A stretch of DNA of 64,000 nt, taken from assembly GCA_946892665.1 (NCBI GenBank), contig CAMPOT010000001.1, forward strand, positions 1,178,001 to 1,242,000. The letters run 5' to 3'. The position numbers and the translations under genes are program-made. Source of the stretch: Chryseobacterium sp. Marseille-Q5410. Lineage in GTDB: Bacteria; Bacteroidota; Bacteroidia; Flavobacteriales; Weeksellaceae. This document shows positions 9,635-18,067 of this stretch, one piece after another (the stretch's first letter is position 1; the number at the start of each line of letters is the position of its first letter). A model generated the notes under the pieces. That model had not been told where the DNA came from, did no database searches, and saw nothing but the letters and a program-made list of their open reading frames with translations.

Positions 9635-10663
9635 ATGAAAAATATTGATTATATCATCGTTGGCGGTGGCTATGCAGGACTTTTTTTTGCCCATCAATTG
9701 ATCAAAAATAAAAAGAGTTTTGTTCTTTTTACTGATGAAAATAAAGGCGCATCGCAGGTGTCTGCAGGCATTGTAAATCCTGTGGTGCTCAAAAGATTTA
9801 CAACTTTCTGGTTGGCAAAAGAACAAATAGATTTTCTAGAGAAAACATTAGATGAAATTCAGGTTTATACCGGTAGAAACTATGGCATTAAACAGCCCGT
9901 TCAACGTATCTTTCATGATGAAGCTGAGCAAAAATTATGGCGCAAAAAAGCAGAAAATGAAACGCTGCAACCTTTTCTAAATACCCATTTTGAATATGCC
10001 GATGGTGTCAATAATCCTTATAAAACCGGTATTGTAAACCAGTCTCTAAGGTTAGCAGTTAGCGATTTTTTTGATGATTTTTTTGGCTACCTTTCCCAAG
10101 AAAACATCCTTATTTCTGAGCGTTTTGAGTATGATTCGCTCCACAAAAACACCTATAAAGATTTTAAGTTTCAGCACATCGTTTTCTGTGAAGGAATGGA
10201 GGTAAAGCATAATCCTTTTTTTAAGTTTATTCCTGTAGAGCCAAATAAAGGACATCATTTATTAGTGAAATTGGCTCAAACATTACCGTCGAAGTTTACC
10301 ATTAAGAAGAAACATTTTCTGTTTCCATTAAAAGATGGACTTTATTATTACGGAGGTACCTATGATAGAGATGCGCAAGGAAAGGCCGTTGATCCGGAAG
10401 CGGTGAGACAGCTGAAAGAAGGATTGCAGGAAATTTATAAGGATCACTTCGAAATAGTAGAGGTGCAAGTAGGTTTCAGACCGACAGTGAAAGACAGAAG
10501 ACCTATTTTAGGAAGACACGCTACTGAAGAAAATTATTATATTTTAAACGGTCTCGGTGCAAGAGGTATTCTAAATGGCAGCTATTTTTCAGCTCAATTG
10601 TATAATTTTATAGAAAACGGAACAGCGCTAAACGACGAGGTTTCTTTAGAACGTTTTTCATAA
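9635..10663 (+). CDS. FAD-dependent oxidoreductase (DAO-like)
   Basis: 342 aa. N-terminal Rossmann dinucleotide fold YIIVGGGYAGLFFAHQL (about residues 5-21), then a D-amino-acid-oxidase-like layout: ASQVSAGIVNP after the first strand pair, and near the C-terminus a typical FAD-contacting stretch, PILGRHATEENYYILNGLGARG. The substrate cannot be told from sequence. No signal peptide or membrane helix, so cytoplasmic. It is a single gene between the gldN terminator and the accessory patch. The long T run (9681-9688) inside its 5' end is a slippery site but the frame is intact. Confidence 0.8.
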   Translation: MKNIDYIIVGGGYAGLFFAHQLIKNKKSFVLFTDENKGASQVSAGIVNPVVLKRFTTFWLAKEQIDFLEKTLDEIQVYTGRNYGIKQPVQRIFHDEAEQKLWRKKAENETLQPFLNTHFEYADGVNNPYKTGIVNQSLRLAVSDFFDDFFGYLSQENILISERFEYDSLHKNTYKDFKFQHIVFCEGMEVKHNPFFKFIPVEPNKGHHLLVKLAQTLPSKFTIKKKHFLFPLKDGLYYYGGTYDRDAQGKAVDPEAVRQLKEGLQEIYKDHFEIVEVQVGFRPTVKDRRPILGRHATEENYYILNGLGARGILNGSYFSAQLYNFIENGTALNDEVSLERFS

Positions 10664-10804
10664 TTAAGTTTTGTTGCTGTAAACACAATGCATTCAATAC
10701 AAAAATCGGCAGTAACGCTAAAGTTTACTTATTATTTTTGCAAAATATTTATCGAGATTGATGACGCTGACACGATAAGATTAGGATGGTGAATTTATAC
10801 GCCG
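10664..10804. other. Spacer with a stranded promoter-like box
   Basis: No gene. It contains an exact -7 match, TATTTTTG (10733-10740), pointing right towards the 3' end of the leftward sdhB fragment, where it has no gene to drive. It may be left from a gene lost in the rearrangement at about 11,180. Confidence 0.3.
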
Positions 10805-11179
10805 TTAGTAACTATTTTTTCTTAAAAACAAAGCTCTACCATATTCATAATTCATTCTAGCTATATTCAAAACTGAAATTCCTTGTGGACATTCAATCTC
10901 GCATGCTTCAGTATTGGAACAGTGACCAAAATGTTCAGAATCCATTTGATTAACCATTTTAATCACTCTTTCATTTCGTTCATTTTCCCCTTGTGGCAGC
11001 AAAACTAGGTGACTAATTTTTGCGGAGGTAAATAAGGCTGCACTTGCATTTTTGCACGTTGCTACACAAGCTCCGCAACCAATGCACGCTGCGGAATCAA
11101 AGGCTTCCTCAGCAGTTTGATGGGTAATGGCAATGGCTGTTGCATCCGGTGCTTGACCAGTATTCACAGAGACAAAACC
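10805..11179 (-). pseudogene. sdhB: Succinate dehydrogenase iron-sulfur subunit, C-terminal fragment
   Basis: Leftward reading frame matching only the C-terminal half of SdhB/FrdB: GFVSVNTGQAPDA, the [4Fe-4S] motif CIGCGACVATCKN, then CSNTEACEIECPQGIS with the remaining cluster cysteines, ending RALFLRKNSY. A full SdhB is about 250 aa and has an N-terminal [2Fe-2S] ferredoxin domain; here that domain and the start codon are gone. The only initiator-like codon is an internal GTG at 11167. Homology can be followed back to 11179 and stops abruptly, with an in-frame TAA at 11191-11189. No sdhA or sdhC lies nearby. I read it as a displaced or duplicated 3' fragment, not a working gene. Confidence 0.8.
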
Positions 11180-11182
11180 TAA

Positions 11183-11941
11183 GATAATTTAGGTTTAATT
11201 CATTTAAGACAGAATAATTTTAATGAAGAATTTGTAACCCTTGTAACAAATGTTATGACTGAAAAAGGGTCACTTGTTTGTGGAAATTATTATATAAGCC
11301 CACTTTACCTTTATCCCGAAACCACTCTTGAAGGTGATTCCGAAAGAATTCCGAACCTCAATATGGAAATCGTGGAGAACATGGCTACAAATTTAGGTTT
11401 ACATTTCTCTCCTGAAAGACCGGACTATTCGCAGCAAACTGAGGAAGACGGCCTATTTTATCCCGAAGATATTTTGGATTACATCTATGCCGTGCTGCAC
11501 TCGCCAAGTTACCGCGAGAAATATAAAGAATTCCTAAAGATCGACTTCCCAAGAGTGCCTTATCCGAAAGATGCAGAAACTTTTTTCAAGTTGGTAAACT
11601 TAGGACGGGAAATTCGGGAGATTCATCTTTTGGAAAGTCCTGTGGTTGAAAATTACATCACCCAATATCCCGAAGATGGTGATAATGTGGTGGATAAGCC
11701 TGTTTATAAAGATGGCAGGGTGTACATCAATTCTTCTCAATATTTTGAAAGCGTACCGGAAGTGGCTTGGAATTTCTACATCGGGGGCTACCAACCCGCC
11801 CAAAAATGGCTGAAAGACCGCAAAGGAAGAACATTAGATTTCGATGACATCCTGCATTACCAAAAAATCATCGTGGCTTTAGCGGAAACGAATAGGCTGA
11901 TGAAAGAGGTGGATGGGGTGATGGAAGAAAATAAATTATAA
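11183..11941 (+). pseudogene. Type ISP restriction-modification enzyme, C-terminal fragment
   Basis: The open frame runs from 11183 (DNLGLIHLRQ) to 11941; the first ATG is at 11255. It matches the target-recognition end of type ISP / N6-methylase restriction enzymes: ISPLYLYPET, an acidic middle, then FYIGGYQPAQKWLKDRKGR and DDILHYQKIIVALAET. Full proteins exceed 1000 aa and carry nuclease, helicase and methylase domains, all missing here. There is no start signal at 11183, and the opposite-strand sdhB fragment abuts within 3 bp. It is therefore a 5'-truncated remnant. The ATG-started 228 aa product could still be expressed but would have no catalytic domain. Confidence 0.75.
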
Positions 11942-11950
11942 TTCTTTATT

Positions 11951-12253
11951 ATGTTGCTAAGGATAAATAAATTGAAAAACTTTGGTGTTTATCAAAATTT
12001 CGACTGGGGAAGTCTTGACGATTTCAAAAATAAAAATCTAATTTATGGCTGGAATTATTCAGGCAAGACTACAATATCAAAACTTTTCCAAATATTAGAA
12101 TATAGGTACAAAAACATATGTTTTCCTCGTGCTGAATTTGAAATCGCAGAAGGGCGAGAAGGCTTACCAACAAAGATTTTCACCCAAGATACAATTAATA
12201 CATTTCCATTTACAGTTAAGGTATTTAATAGTGAATATTTTAATAAAGCTTAA
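11951..12253 (+). pseudogene. RloC-like / AAA_13 family ATPase, N-terminal fragment
   Basis: 100 aa beginning MLLRINKLKNFGVYQNFDW with a Walker A at residues 33-41 (GWNYSGKTT). This is the start of AAA_13 ATPases such as the anticodon nuclease RloC and PrrC-like proteins, which are 700 aa or longer. The sequence stops at VFNSEYFNKA; the rest of the ATPase, the coiled coils and the nuclease end are gone. It lies 9 bp after the restriction-enzyme fragment, as expected for an RM-linked defence operon. The fragment lacks Walker B and cannot hydrolyse ATP. No continuation is visible in other frames downstream. Confidence 0.65.
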
Positions 12254-12263
12254 AAATTCATAG

Positions 12264-12295
12264 TTTCAGTACATAAAATACGAATTTCGGTACAT
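12264..12295 (+). promoter_or_regulatory. Direct repeat, 21-bp period, likely activator site for the peroxidase cluster
   Basis: TTTCAGTACAT (12264-12274) and TTTCGGTACAT (12285-12295) match at 10 of 11 bases and start 21 bp apart, two turns of the helix. This is the geometry of AraC-type sites next to a promoter. They lie 96 bp before the ATG at 12391, just upstream of a poor -7 match (AACATTTG, 12317-12324) with no -33 TTTG, as in activator-dependent promoters. No AraC gene is in the window. Confidence 0.4.
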
Positions 12296-12390
12296 TACGA
12301 TAGATTGCTATGGCATAACATTTGTACAATTCTCCTCAAAATTATTGTTGATTTACAAAACAATATAAATCATTAATCAAAATCTTAATT

Positions 12391-12942
12391 ATGAGTTTCA
12401 TAGACAAAGTAAAATTGGCTGCCGAGCTAGCAAAGGCGAATTTCAGTGAAGGTATCGATGATGGTTACGACCATTCCACTACATCTGCCGGAAAAAAAGG
12501 GTTAAGATCCGGTCGTGTATCTGAGTTAACTGCGATGGCAAACCTAAAACCCGGAGGTGCAGAAAATCTCAGAACCATAATGGAAATTGCAGGCGGAAAT
12601 ATGAAAGGTGCAAACAGAGTAGGAACGCTGCATGATCTTCGTATAGTTTTGTTTGATAACGATACCAAGATTCTTTTCTGCACGGCTTACGATGGTGATT
12701 GGGATGCTTATATTGATGATTTCGCCACAAAAATTCCGCAGCTGATGGACATCATTTTTGGGAATGTAGAAGGCTGGCCAGGCATAAAAAACCCGAGTGT
12801 AAAACAGTTCATTCTAGACCATCAGATTACCGCGACAGGTTGGTATGTAGGTGTTCCGCATCTTACGGTGAATGATATAAGGAGAAATGATAAAATCATT
12901 AAAGGACTGAATAAGGCCATTGACGAAGCAAATAAAATCTAA
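12391..12942 (+). CDS. Small dimeric alpha/beta-barrel protein related to Dyp peroxidases
   Basis: 183 aa, no signal peptide. The core GTLHDLRIVLFDNDTKILFCTAYDGDWDAYIDDFATKI has the strand-helix pattern of the Dyp/chlorite-dismutase fold (compare 'LLF.SNFDGSW..YLDDF' in related proteins), followed by VEGWPGI. It lacks the GxxDG haem motif, so it is unlikely to bind haem like a peroxidase. It is 3 bp upstream of the Dyp-type peroxidase gene, so a partner or accessory role is likely, but this is inference. First gene of the oxidative cluster, preceded by the direct repeat at 12264. Function unknown. Confidence 0.55.
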   Translation: MSFIDKVKLAAELAKANFSEGIDDGYDHSTTSAGKKGLRSGRVSELTAMANLKPGGAENLRTIMEIAGGNMKGANRVGTLHDLRIVLFDNDTKILFCTAYDGDWDAYIDDFATKIPQLMDIIFGNVEGWPGIKNPSVKQFILDHQITATGWYVGVPHLTVNDIRRNDKIIKGLNKAIDEANKI

Positions 12943-12945
12943 TCT

Positions 12946-14304
12946 ATGGCACTGGAATTTTTAAAGCGGATTTTTAATCCAAATAAAGTAGAAATTGAGC
13001 TGAATGAAATACAGGCCTTAATTCTCAGAAGCCGACCTATACCATATTTCGGAACAGTGGGTATTATTGAAATCAAAGATGCTGTGGCAGCCAGACAAAT
13101 GCTCCAAAAACTCTTGCCGATTGTGAGTTCTGCGGAAGACTGGCATAAGAATGAAGGCGCATCGCTTACTTTGACATTCACTTATAAAGGTCTAGAAAAA
13201 ATCGGTGTTCCTCAAGAGTCACTCGATACTTTTCCCGAATCCTTCAAGGAAGGAATGGCAGAACGTTCCCGGTTTCTTTATGACATTGGAGTCAATGACC
13301 CTAAAAACTGGGAAAAGGTTTTTAGAAGATCACATATTCACATCGCGGCGGCAATTATCGCCAACAATGAAGAGGCGTGGAAAAGCAAGCTGGAGGAATT
13401 TCGTTCTAAATTGACGAATGACAGCGGCGTAGAAGTAATAATGAGCCACGATTTCGCCGTATCTGAAGAGGTTAAAAATGTATTCGGATTCAGGGATGGC
13501 ATCAGCAATCCGGAGATTGAAGGCAGTGGGATAGATGTGCCGCCCGGATTTGACCGTCCGCTTAAAGCAGGCGAATTTATAATGGGCTATCCTGGAGAAG
13601 CAGGCATCATAAAGCCATTTCCACAACCGGAAGTTTTAGGAAAGAATGGTTCTTTTATGGTTTTCAGAAAGTACCAAAGTCAGGTAGCAGAATTTAATCA
13701 ATTCATTAAGGAAAATTCTTCTTCACCGGAAGAAGGTGAGCTATTGGCTGCTAAAATGGTAGGTCGCTGGCGAAGTGGTGCACCTTTGGTTTTAGCTCCT
13801 GAAAAGGATGATAAAGAGCTAGGAGATGATATGCAAAAGAACAATGATTTTTCTTTCAAGAATGATGAGTACGGTAAAAAGTGTCCGTTCAGTTCGCATA
13901 TCCGCAGGATGAACCCAAGAGATTCCAAATCTTTTGTTTTGGAGGATGAACGTTTGCACAGGATCATCAGAAAAAGTGTAACTTTTGGCGACATCGTTCC
14001 GCCGGAGGTAACAAAAAATGATGGTAAAGAACGTGGACAGTACTTTATTGGCATTAGTGCCGATGCAATGGGAACACTGGAATTTCTTCAAAAACAATGG
14101 GCAAACGATGGTAACGCCCAAAATCTGGGAACAGAAAAAGATCCTATGATCGGTGTACAGGACGAAGACGCACTTTTTTCTGCGCCGGGAGAACCCCTCA
14201 TCAAAAGATACCGTGGTTTGCAGACCTACAACATCGTGAAAGGCGGCGAATATTGTTTTATCCCAAGCATTTCTGCTTTAAAATGGATTAGCGAATTAAA
14301 ATAA
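12946..14304 (+). CDS. Dyp-type haem peroxidase
   Basis: 452 aa. Visible signatures are GFRDGISNP at residues 181-189, giving the GxxDG motif with Asp184 as the likely proton donor, and CPFSSHIRRMNPRD with His318 as the likely proximal haem ligand, followed by the conserved Arg. A typical end, RGLQTYNIVKGGEYCFIPSI, follows. Such enzymes use hydrogen peroxide to oxidise dyes, phenols or unknown natural substrates. No Tat or Sec signal is visible, so it is probably cytoplasmic or loaded into a compartment; no encapsulin gene is nearby. It is 3 bp after the small Dyp-like gene and 11 bp before the catalase-like gene, so all three should be translated from one mRNA. Confidence 0.88.
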   Translation: MALEFLKRIFNPNKVEIELNEIQALILRSRPIPYFGTVGIIEIKDAVAARQMLQKLLPIVSSAEDWHKNEGASLTLTFTYKGLEKIGVPQESLDTFPESFKEGMAERSRFLYDIGVNDPKNWEKVFRRSHIHIAAAIIANNEEAWKSKLEEFRSKLTNDSGVEVIMSHDFAVSEEVKNVFGFRDGISNPEIEGSGIDVPPGFDRPLKAGEFIMGYPGEAGIIKPFPQPEVLGKNGSFMVFRKYQSQVAEFNQFIKENSSSPEEGELLAAKMVGRWRSGAPLVLAPEKDDKELGDDMQKNNDFSFKNDEYGKKCPFSSHIRRMNPRDSKSFVLEDERLHRIIRKSVTFGDIVPPEVTKNDGKERGQYFIGISADAMGTLEFLQKQWANDGNAQNLGTEKDPMIGVQDEDALFSAPGEPLIKRYRGLQTYNIVKGGEYCFIPSISALKWISELK

Positions 14305-14315
14305 AAAAAAGCACT

Positions 14316-15452
14316 ATGGAAGAATACATCAAGTACAGTTACGAAGTGGAAGAAATTCCAGAAAATTTCGAAGAGTATATTACCACCATTAATAACGATA
14401 TCCGCGAATACATCAAAAATACGCCAAACCTAAGCAGGGCGACCCATCATACAAGAGATGCGCACGCCAATGGCTATGCAGTGCTGAAAGCAGAGGTTGA
14501 AATTTTGGATAATCTGCCCGAAGAACTGGCGCAGGGCATTTATGCGAAACCCGGAAAACACCAGGCAGCAGTTCGCTTTTCCAATGGTTCGTCCAGAGTT
14601 TTGCCCGATAAACTAAGCGGTAATGCACAAGGATTTGCTTTAAAGATTTTTGGGATAGATGGCAAAAAATTATCTCCCGGAGAGGAAGATTCTCCCAATG
14701 TTGATTTTAACCTGATTAATAATCCCGTGTTTTTCTGTAACTCGGCAGAACATTATGTTTTCATTTCAAAGCTTTTTTTAAAGCTAAATGATTTCTTTGA
14801 AAAGGGAGCCTTGGGAAAATTGGAATTTGCCACACTTTGGGTCACCGAAAATAAAAAAGCATTTCCAAATTTTGAGGCTTTGAAGGAATTGGGGGCTCTT
14901 AAAACTTTTGAAAAAATCCCTTCCATCAACAGTTTTCTTTATGAATTTTACAGTATGGGAGCGGTACGCCACGGTGATTATATCGCCAAAGTAAGAGTGA
15001 TCCCAACTGAGCAGACCAAGAACGCCATCACGCAAAAAGATATTGATCTAGACAGCGCAGAATGGCCGTACAGAAAAGGAATTATCAAAGAAATAGGTCA
15101 AAAAAACCTTACGTTTGAGTTGCAAATACAACTTTGCAAAGACCTGAAAGAAATGCCTGTGAATGACCTTACAAAAGAATGGTCGCAGGAATTATCACCA
15201 TTCCGTACGGTGGCAAAAATCACAATACCAAAACAAACTGTTCCTGAGGATGGTAATTTTGAAATTATGGAAAATCTGTCTTTTACACCGTTCAGAACCA
15301 TCGAAGAGAATTCACCGATCGGAAATTTACAGCGTTCACGGCAGTCAGCGTATGTAACATCTTCAACCTCAAGACACGAGCTAAATCACAAAAAACGTAA
15401 AGAACCAAATAATTTGGAGGAAGCATTCAGTCCGGAGTTTTATCAATTATAA
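14316..15452 (+). CDS. Catalase-like haem protein
   Basis: 378 aa, shorter than catalases (about 480 or more). The conserved core AAVRFSNGSSR with QGFALKIFG and DFNLINNPVFF matches the catalase superfamily. THHTRDAHANGYA (about residues 43-54) can supply the distal His, probably His50, and RQSAY near the C-terminus (Arg342-x3-Tyr346) fits the R-x3-Y proximal haem ligand. This minimal layout resembles catalase-related enzymes acting on fatty-acid hydroperoxides (allene oxide synthase-like) or SrpA-like proteins rather than true catalases. The substrate is unknown. It sits 11 bp after the Dyp peroxidase and 63 bp before the dehydrogenase. Confidence 0.75.
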   Translation: MEEYIKYSYEVEEIPENFEEYITTINNDIREYIKNTPNLSRATHHTRDAHANGYAVLKAEVEILDNLPEELAQGIYAKPGKHQAAVRFSNGSSRVLPDKLSGNAQGFALKIFGIDGKKLSPGEEDSPNVDFNLINNPVFFCNSAEHYVFISKLFLKLNDFFEKGALGKLEFATLWVTENKKAFPNFEALKELGALKTFEKIPSINSFLYEFYSMGAVRHGDYIAKVRVIPTEQTKNAITQKDIDLDSAEWPYRKGIIKEIGQKNLTFELQIQLCKDLKEMPVNDLTKEWSQELSPFRTVAKITIPKQTVPEDGNFEIMENLSFTPFRTIEENSPIGNLQRSRQSAYVTSSTSRHELNHKKRKEPNNLEEAFSPEFYQL

Positions 15453-15515
15453 TTGAAAATGAAGATTGCTGAGTCCTAGTTCCGTAAATTTTATTACCAA
15501 AAATCAACCAAAATT

Positions 15516-17321
15516 ATGAGCAAAATAAAAAATGTAACGGTAGCTGGAAGTGGTGTTTTAGGATTCCAAATTGCTTTTCAAACTGCAATTCACGGATTTG
15601 AAACCACTGTTTACGATATCAGTGATGAGGTGTTGGAAAAGGCTAAAGCAAAGTTCGAGGGCTTGGCCGAAAGTCATAAAAAGGATCTTGGCGCCACCGA
15701 AGAACAAATTACAAAAGCCAGGGAAAGACTGCACTATTCATCCGATTTGGCATTTGCCGTGAAAGATGCCGATCTTTTGATAGAAGCAGTGCCAGAAGAT
15801 ATTAAAATAAAAACGGAATTTTATAAGCAACTCTCCGCAATTGCACCGGAGAAAACCATTTTTGTAAGTAATTCATCCACCTTGTTGCCAAGTCAGTTTG
15901 CTGAGGTGACAGGAAGACCGGCTCAATACCTTAACCTGCATTTTGCCAATCAAATATGGTTGCGAAATACGGCGGAAATTATGCCACATCCAGGAACCGA
16001 CGAAAAAATAACCGAGGAAATAGTCGATTTTTCAAAGGCGATAGGGATGGTGCCTATTTTGGTAAAAAAAGAAGTTCCAGGTTATGTGCTCAATTCTTTA
16101 TTAAATCCATTTCTGAATGCCGGAATGCAGCTTTGGATTGGCGATTATGCTACGCCAGAAACCATAGACAAAACCTGGATGCTGGGAACAGGTTCGCCTT
16201 ACGGACCAATGGCTTTGTATGATATTATCGGATTGACGACACCATACAACATTTACAAACTGCAAGTAGAGAAGGGCAAAACAGATGATAAGATTGTTCT
16301 GGAAAAACTTAAATCAACTTTCATCGACCAAAATAAACTGGGAATTTCTACTGGCGAAGGCTTTTACAAATATCCAAATCCTTCGTGGCAAAGTCCAGAT
16401 TTTTTGAAAGTGCCGGAAGCCGATTTATCTAAAATCAGTATCAAAAATGTTGTGGTGGCTGGAAGTGGCGTTCTCGGTTTTCAGATTGCGGTGCAGTGTG
16501 CTTATTTCGGCTATAAAGTCATGGTTTATGATGTTAATGATGAAGCTTTAAGTAAAGCCAAAAACCGTTTTGATGTCTTGGCTGAAGAATATAAGAACTA
16601 CCTGAAAGCTGATGAAGAAAAAATCCAAAATACCAAAAATAATCTCACTTATTCTACAGATTTGAAAGCTTCTTTACAAGATGCTGATTTATTGATAGAA
16701 GCCGTACCGGAAAGCATCGATATCAAAAAAGATTTCTGGGAAAAAGCTTCTGAGCACGCGCCGGAAAAAACCATTTTCGCGAGCAACTCATCCACACTTT
16801 TGCCGAGCAGATTAAGCACATTTACTGATCGTCCGGAAAAATTCATCCATTTACATTTTGCCAATCATATAATGGTTCGTAATACGGCAGAAATAATGGG
16901 TTCTGATCAAACCGACCCAACGGTTTATAACGAGATTGTAGAGTTTGCAAAATCCATTGCTATGCTTCCCGTGGAACTGAAGAAGGAAAAATCGGGCTAC
17001 GTTCTGGATTCTTTGTTGATTCCGCTTTTGGTGGCTGGTCTTGCGCTGTGGGCGAATGACGTTGCCGATCCTGCAACAATCGATAAAACCTGGAGAATAG
17101 CAACAGGTGCTCCTTTTGGACCGATGGCCATTTTAGATTTGAATGGGATGAACACCAATTACAACATCTTAAAAGAAATCCCGGGAGAATTAACACAGAA
17201 AATAGCAGAAAAGCTAAAAACCGAACTTATCGACAAAGGAAAACTTGGTCAGCAATCCGGCGAAGGTTTTTACAAATATCCTGATCCAGAATGGCAAAGC
17301 AAGGATTTTTTGAAAGCTTAA
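15516..17321 (+). CDS. Double 3-hydroxyacyl-CoA dehydrogenase (two full copies in one chain)
   Basis: 601 aa made of two similar units, residues 3 to about 305 and about 309-601. Each unit starts IKNV-VAGSGVLGFQIA (NAD-binding Rossmann fold), contains DADLLIEAVPE, NSSTLLPS and an LHFAN--RNTAEIM segment that takes the place of HFFNPV with the catalytic His, and ends GEGFYKYPxPxWQSxDFLK. A single 3HCDH enzyme is about 300 aa, so this is a tandem duplication fused in frame. It should oxidise 3-hydroxyacyl-CoA or similar hydroxy substrates with NAD. It is last in the oxidative cluster, 63 bp after the catalase-like gene. Confidence 0.85.
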   Translation: MSKIKNVTVAGSGVLGFQIAFQTAIHGFETTVYDISDEVLEKAKAKFEGLAESHKKDLGATEEQITKARERLHYSSDLAFAVKDADLLIEAVPEDIKIKTEFYKQLSAIAPEKTIFVSNSSTLLPSQFAEVTGRPAQYLNLHFANQIWLRNTAEIMPHPGTDEKITEEIVDFSKAIGMVPILVKKEVPGYVLNSLLNPFLNAGMQLWIGDYATPETIDKTWMLGTGSPYGPMALYDIIGLTTPYNIYKLQVEKGKTDDKIVLEKLKSTFIDQNKLGISTGEGFYKYPNPSWQSPDFLKVPEADLSKISIKNVVVAGSGVLGFQIAVQCAYFGYKVMVYDVNDEALSKAKNRFDVLAEEYKNYLKADEEKIQNTKNNLTYSTDLKASLQDADLLIEAVPESIDIKKDFWEKASEHAPEKTIFASNSSTLLPSRLSTFTDRPEKFIHLHFANHIMVRNTAEIMGSDQTDPTVYNEIVEFAKSIAMLPVELKKEKSGYVLDSLLIPLLVAGLALWANDVADPATIDKTWRIATGAPFGPMAILDLNGMNTNYNILKEIPGELTQKIAEKLKTELIDKGKLGQQSGEGFYKYPDPEWQSKDFLKA

Positions 17322-17395
17322 TAAATGCTAAATTTCCATTATAAACTAAGTATTTAATTATTAATAAATTATTTTTAATTAAAATACTTTTTTGG

Positions 17396-17877
<482 letters not shown>

Positions 17878-17908
17878 AATCCCTGTAAGTTAGATGCTTA
17901 CAGGGATT
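17878..17908 (-). terminator. Terminator of tRNA-Ser
   Basis: Perfect 12-bp arms AATCCCTGTAAG (17878-17889) and CTTACAGGGATT (17897-17908) with a 7-nt loop, immediately 3' of the leftward tRNA. Confidence 0.75.
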
Positions 17909-17912
17909 TTCG

Positions 17913-17999
17913 CAGAGAGGAAGGGATTCGAACCCTCGATACAGTTACCCGTATACTAACTTTCCAGGCTAGCTCCTTCAACCACTCGGACACCTCTCT
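17913..17999 (-). tRNA. tRNA-Ser(GGA)
   Basis: 87 nt, class II tRNA. Acceptor AGAGAGG/CCTCTCT pairs perfectly with discriminator G. The anticodon stem CTAGC/GTTAG encloses the loop CTGGAAA with anticodon GGA (17965-17963). It has a long variable arm and a T arm GAGGG-TTCGAAT-CCCTT. CCA is not encoded. It reads UCC/UCU serine codons. A -7 box lies just upstream. It marks the right edge of the accessory patch; tRNA genes are common integration sites, though no integrase or att repeat was found. Confidence 0.95.
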
Positions 18000-18011
18000 A
18001 TTTGAAGATTG

Positions 18012-18019
18012 CAAAAATA
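18012..18019 (-). promoter_or_regulatory. -7 box of the tRNA-Ser promoter
   Basis: TATTTTTG on the minus strand, 12 nt from the tRNA 5' end. Exact TAnnTTTG match. Confidence 0.5.
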
Positions 18020-18067
18020 GGATATTTTGGCGAGATTAAAAAATTCAATCGAAAAAAAATGTAAACT

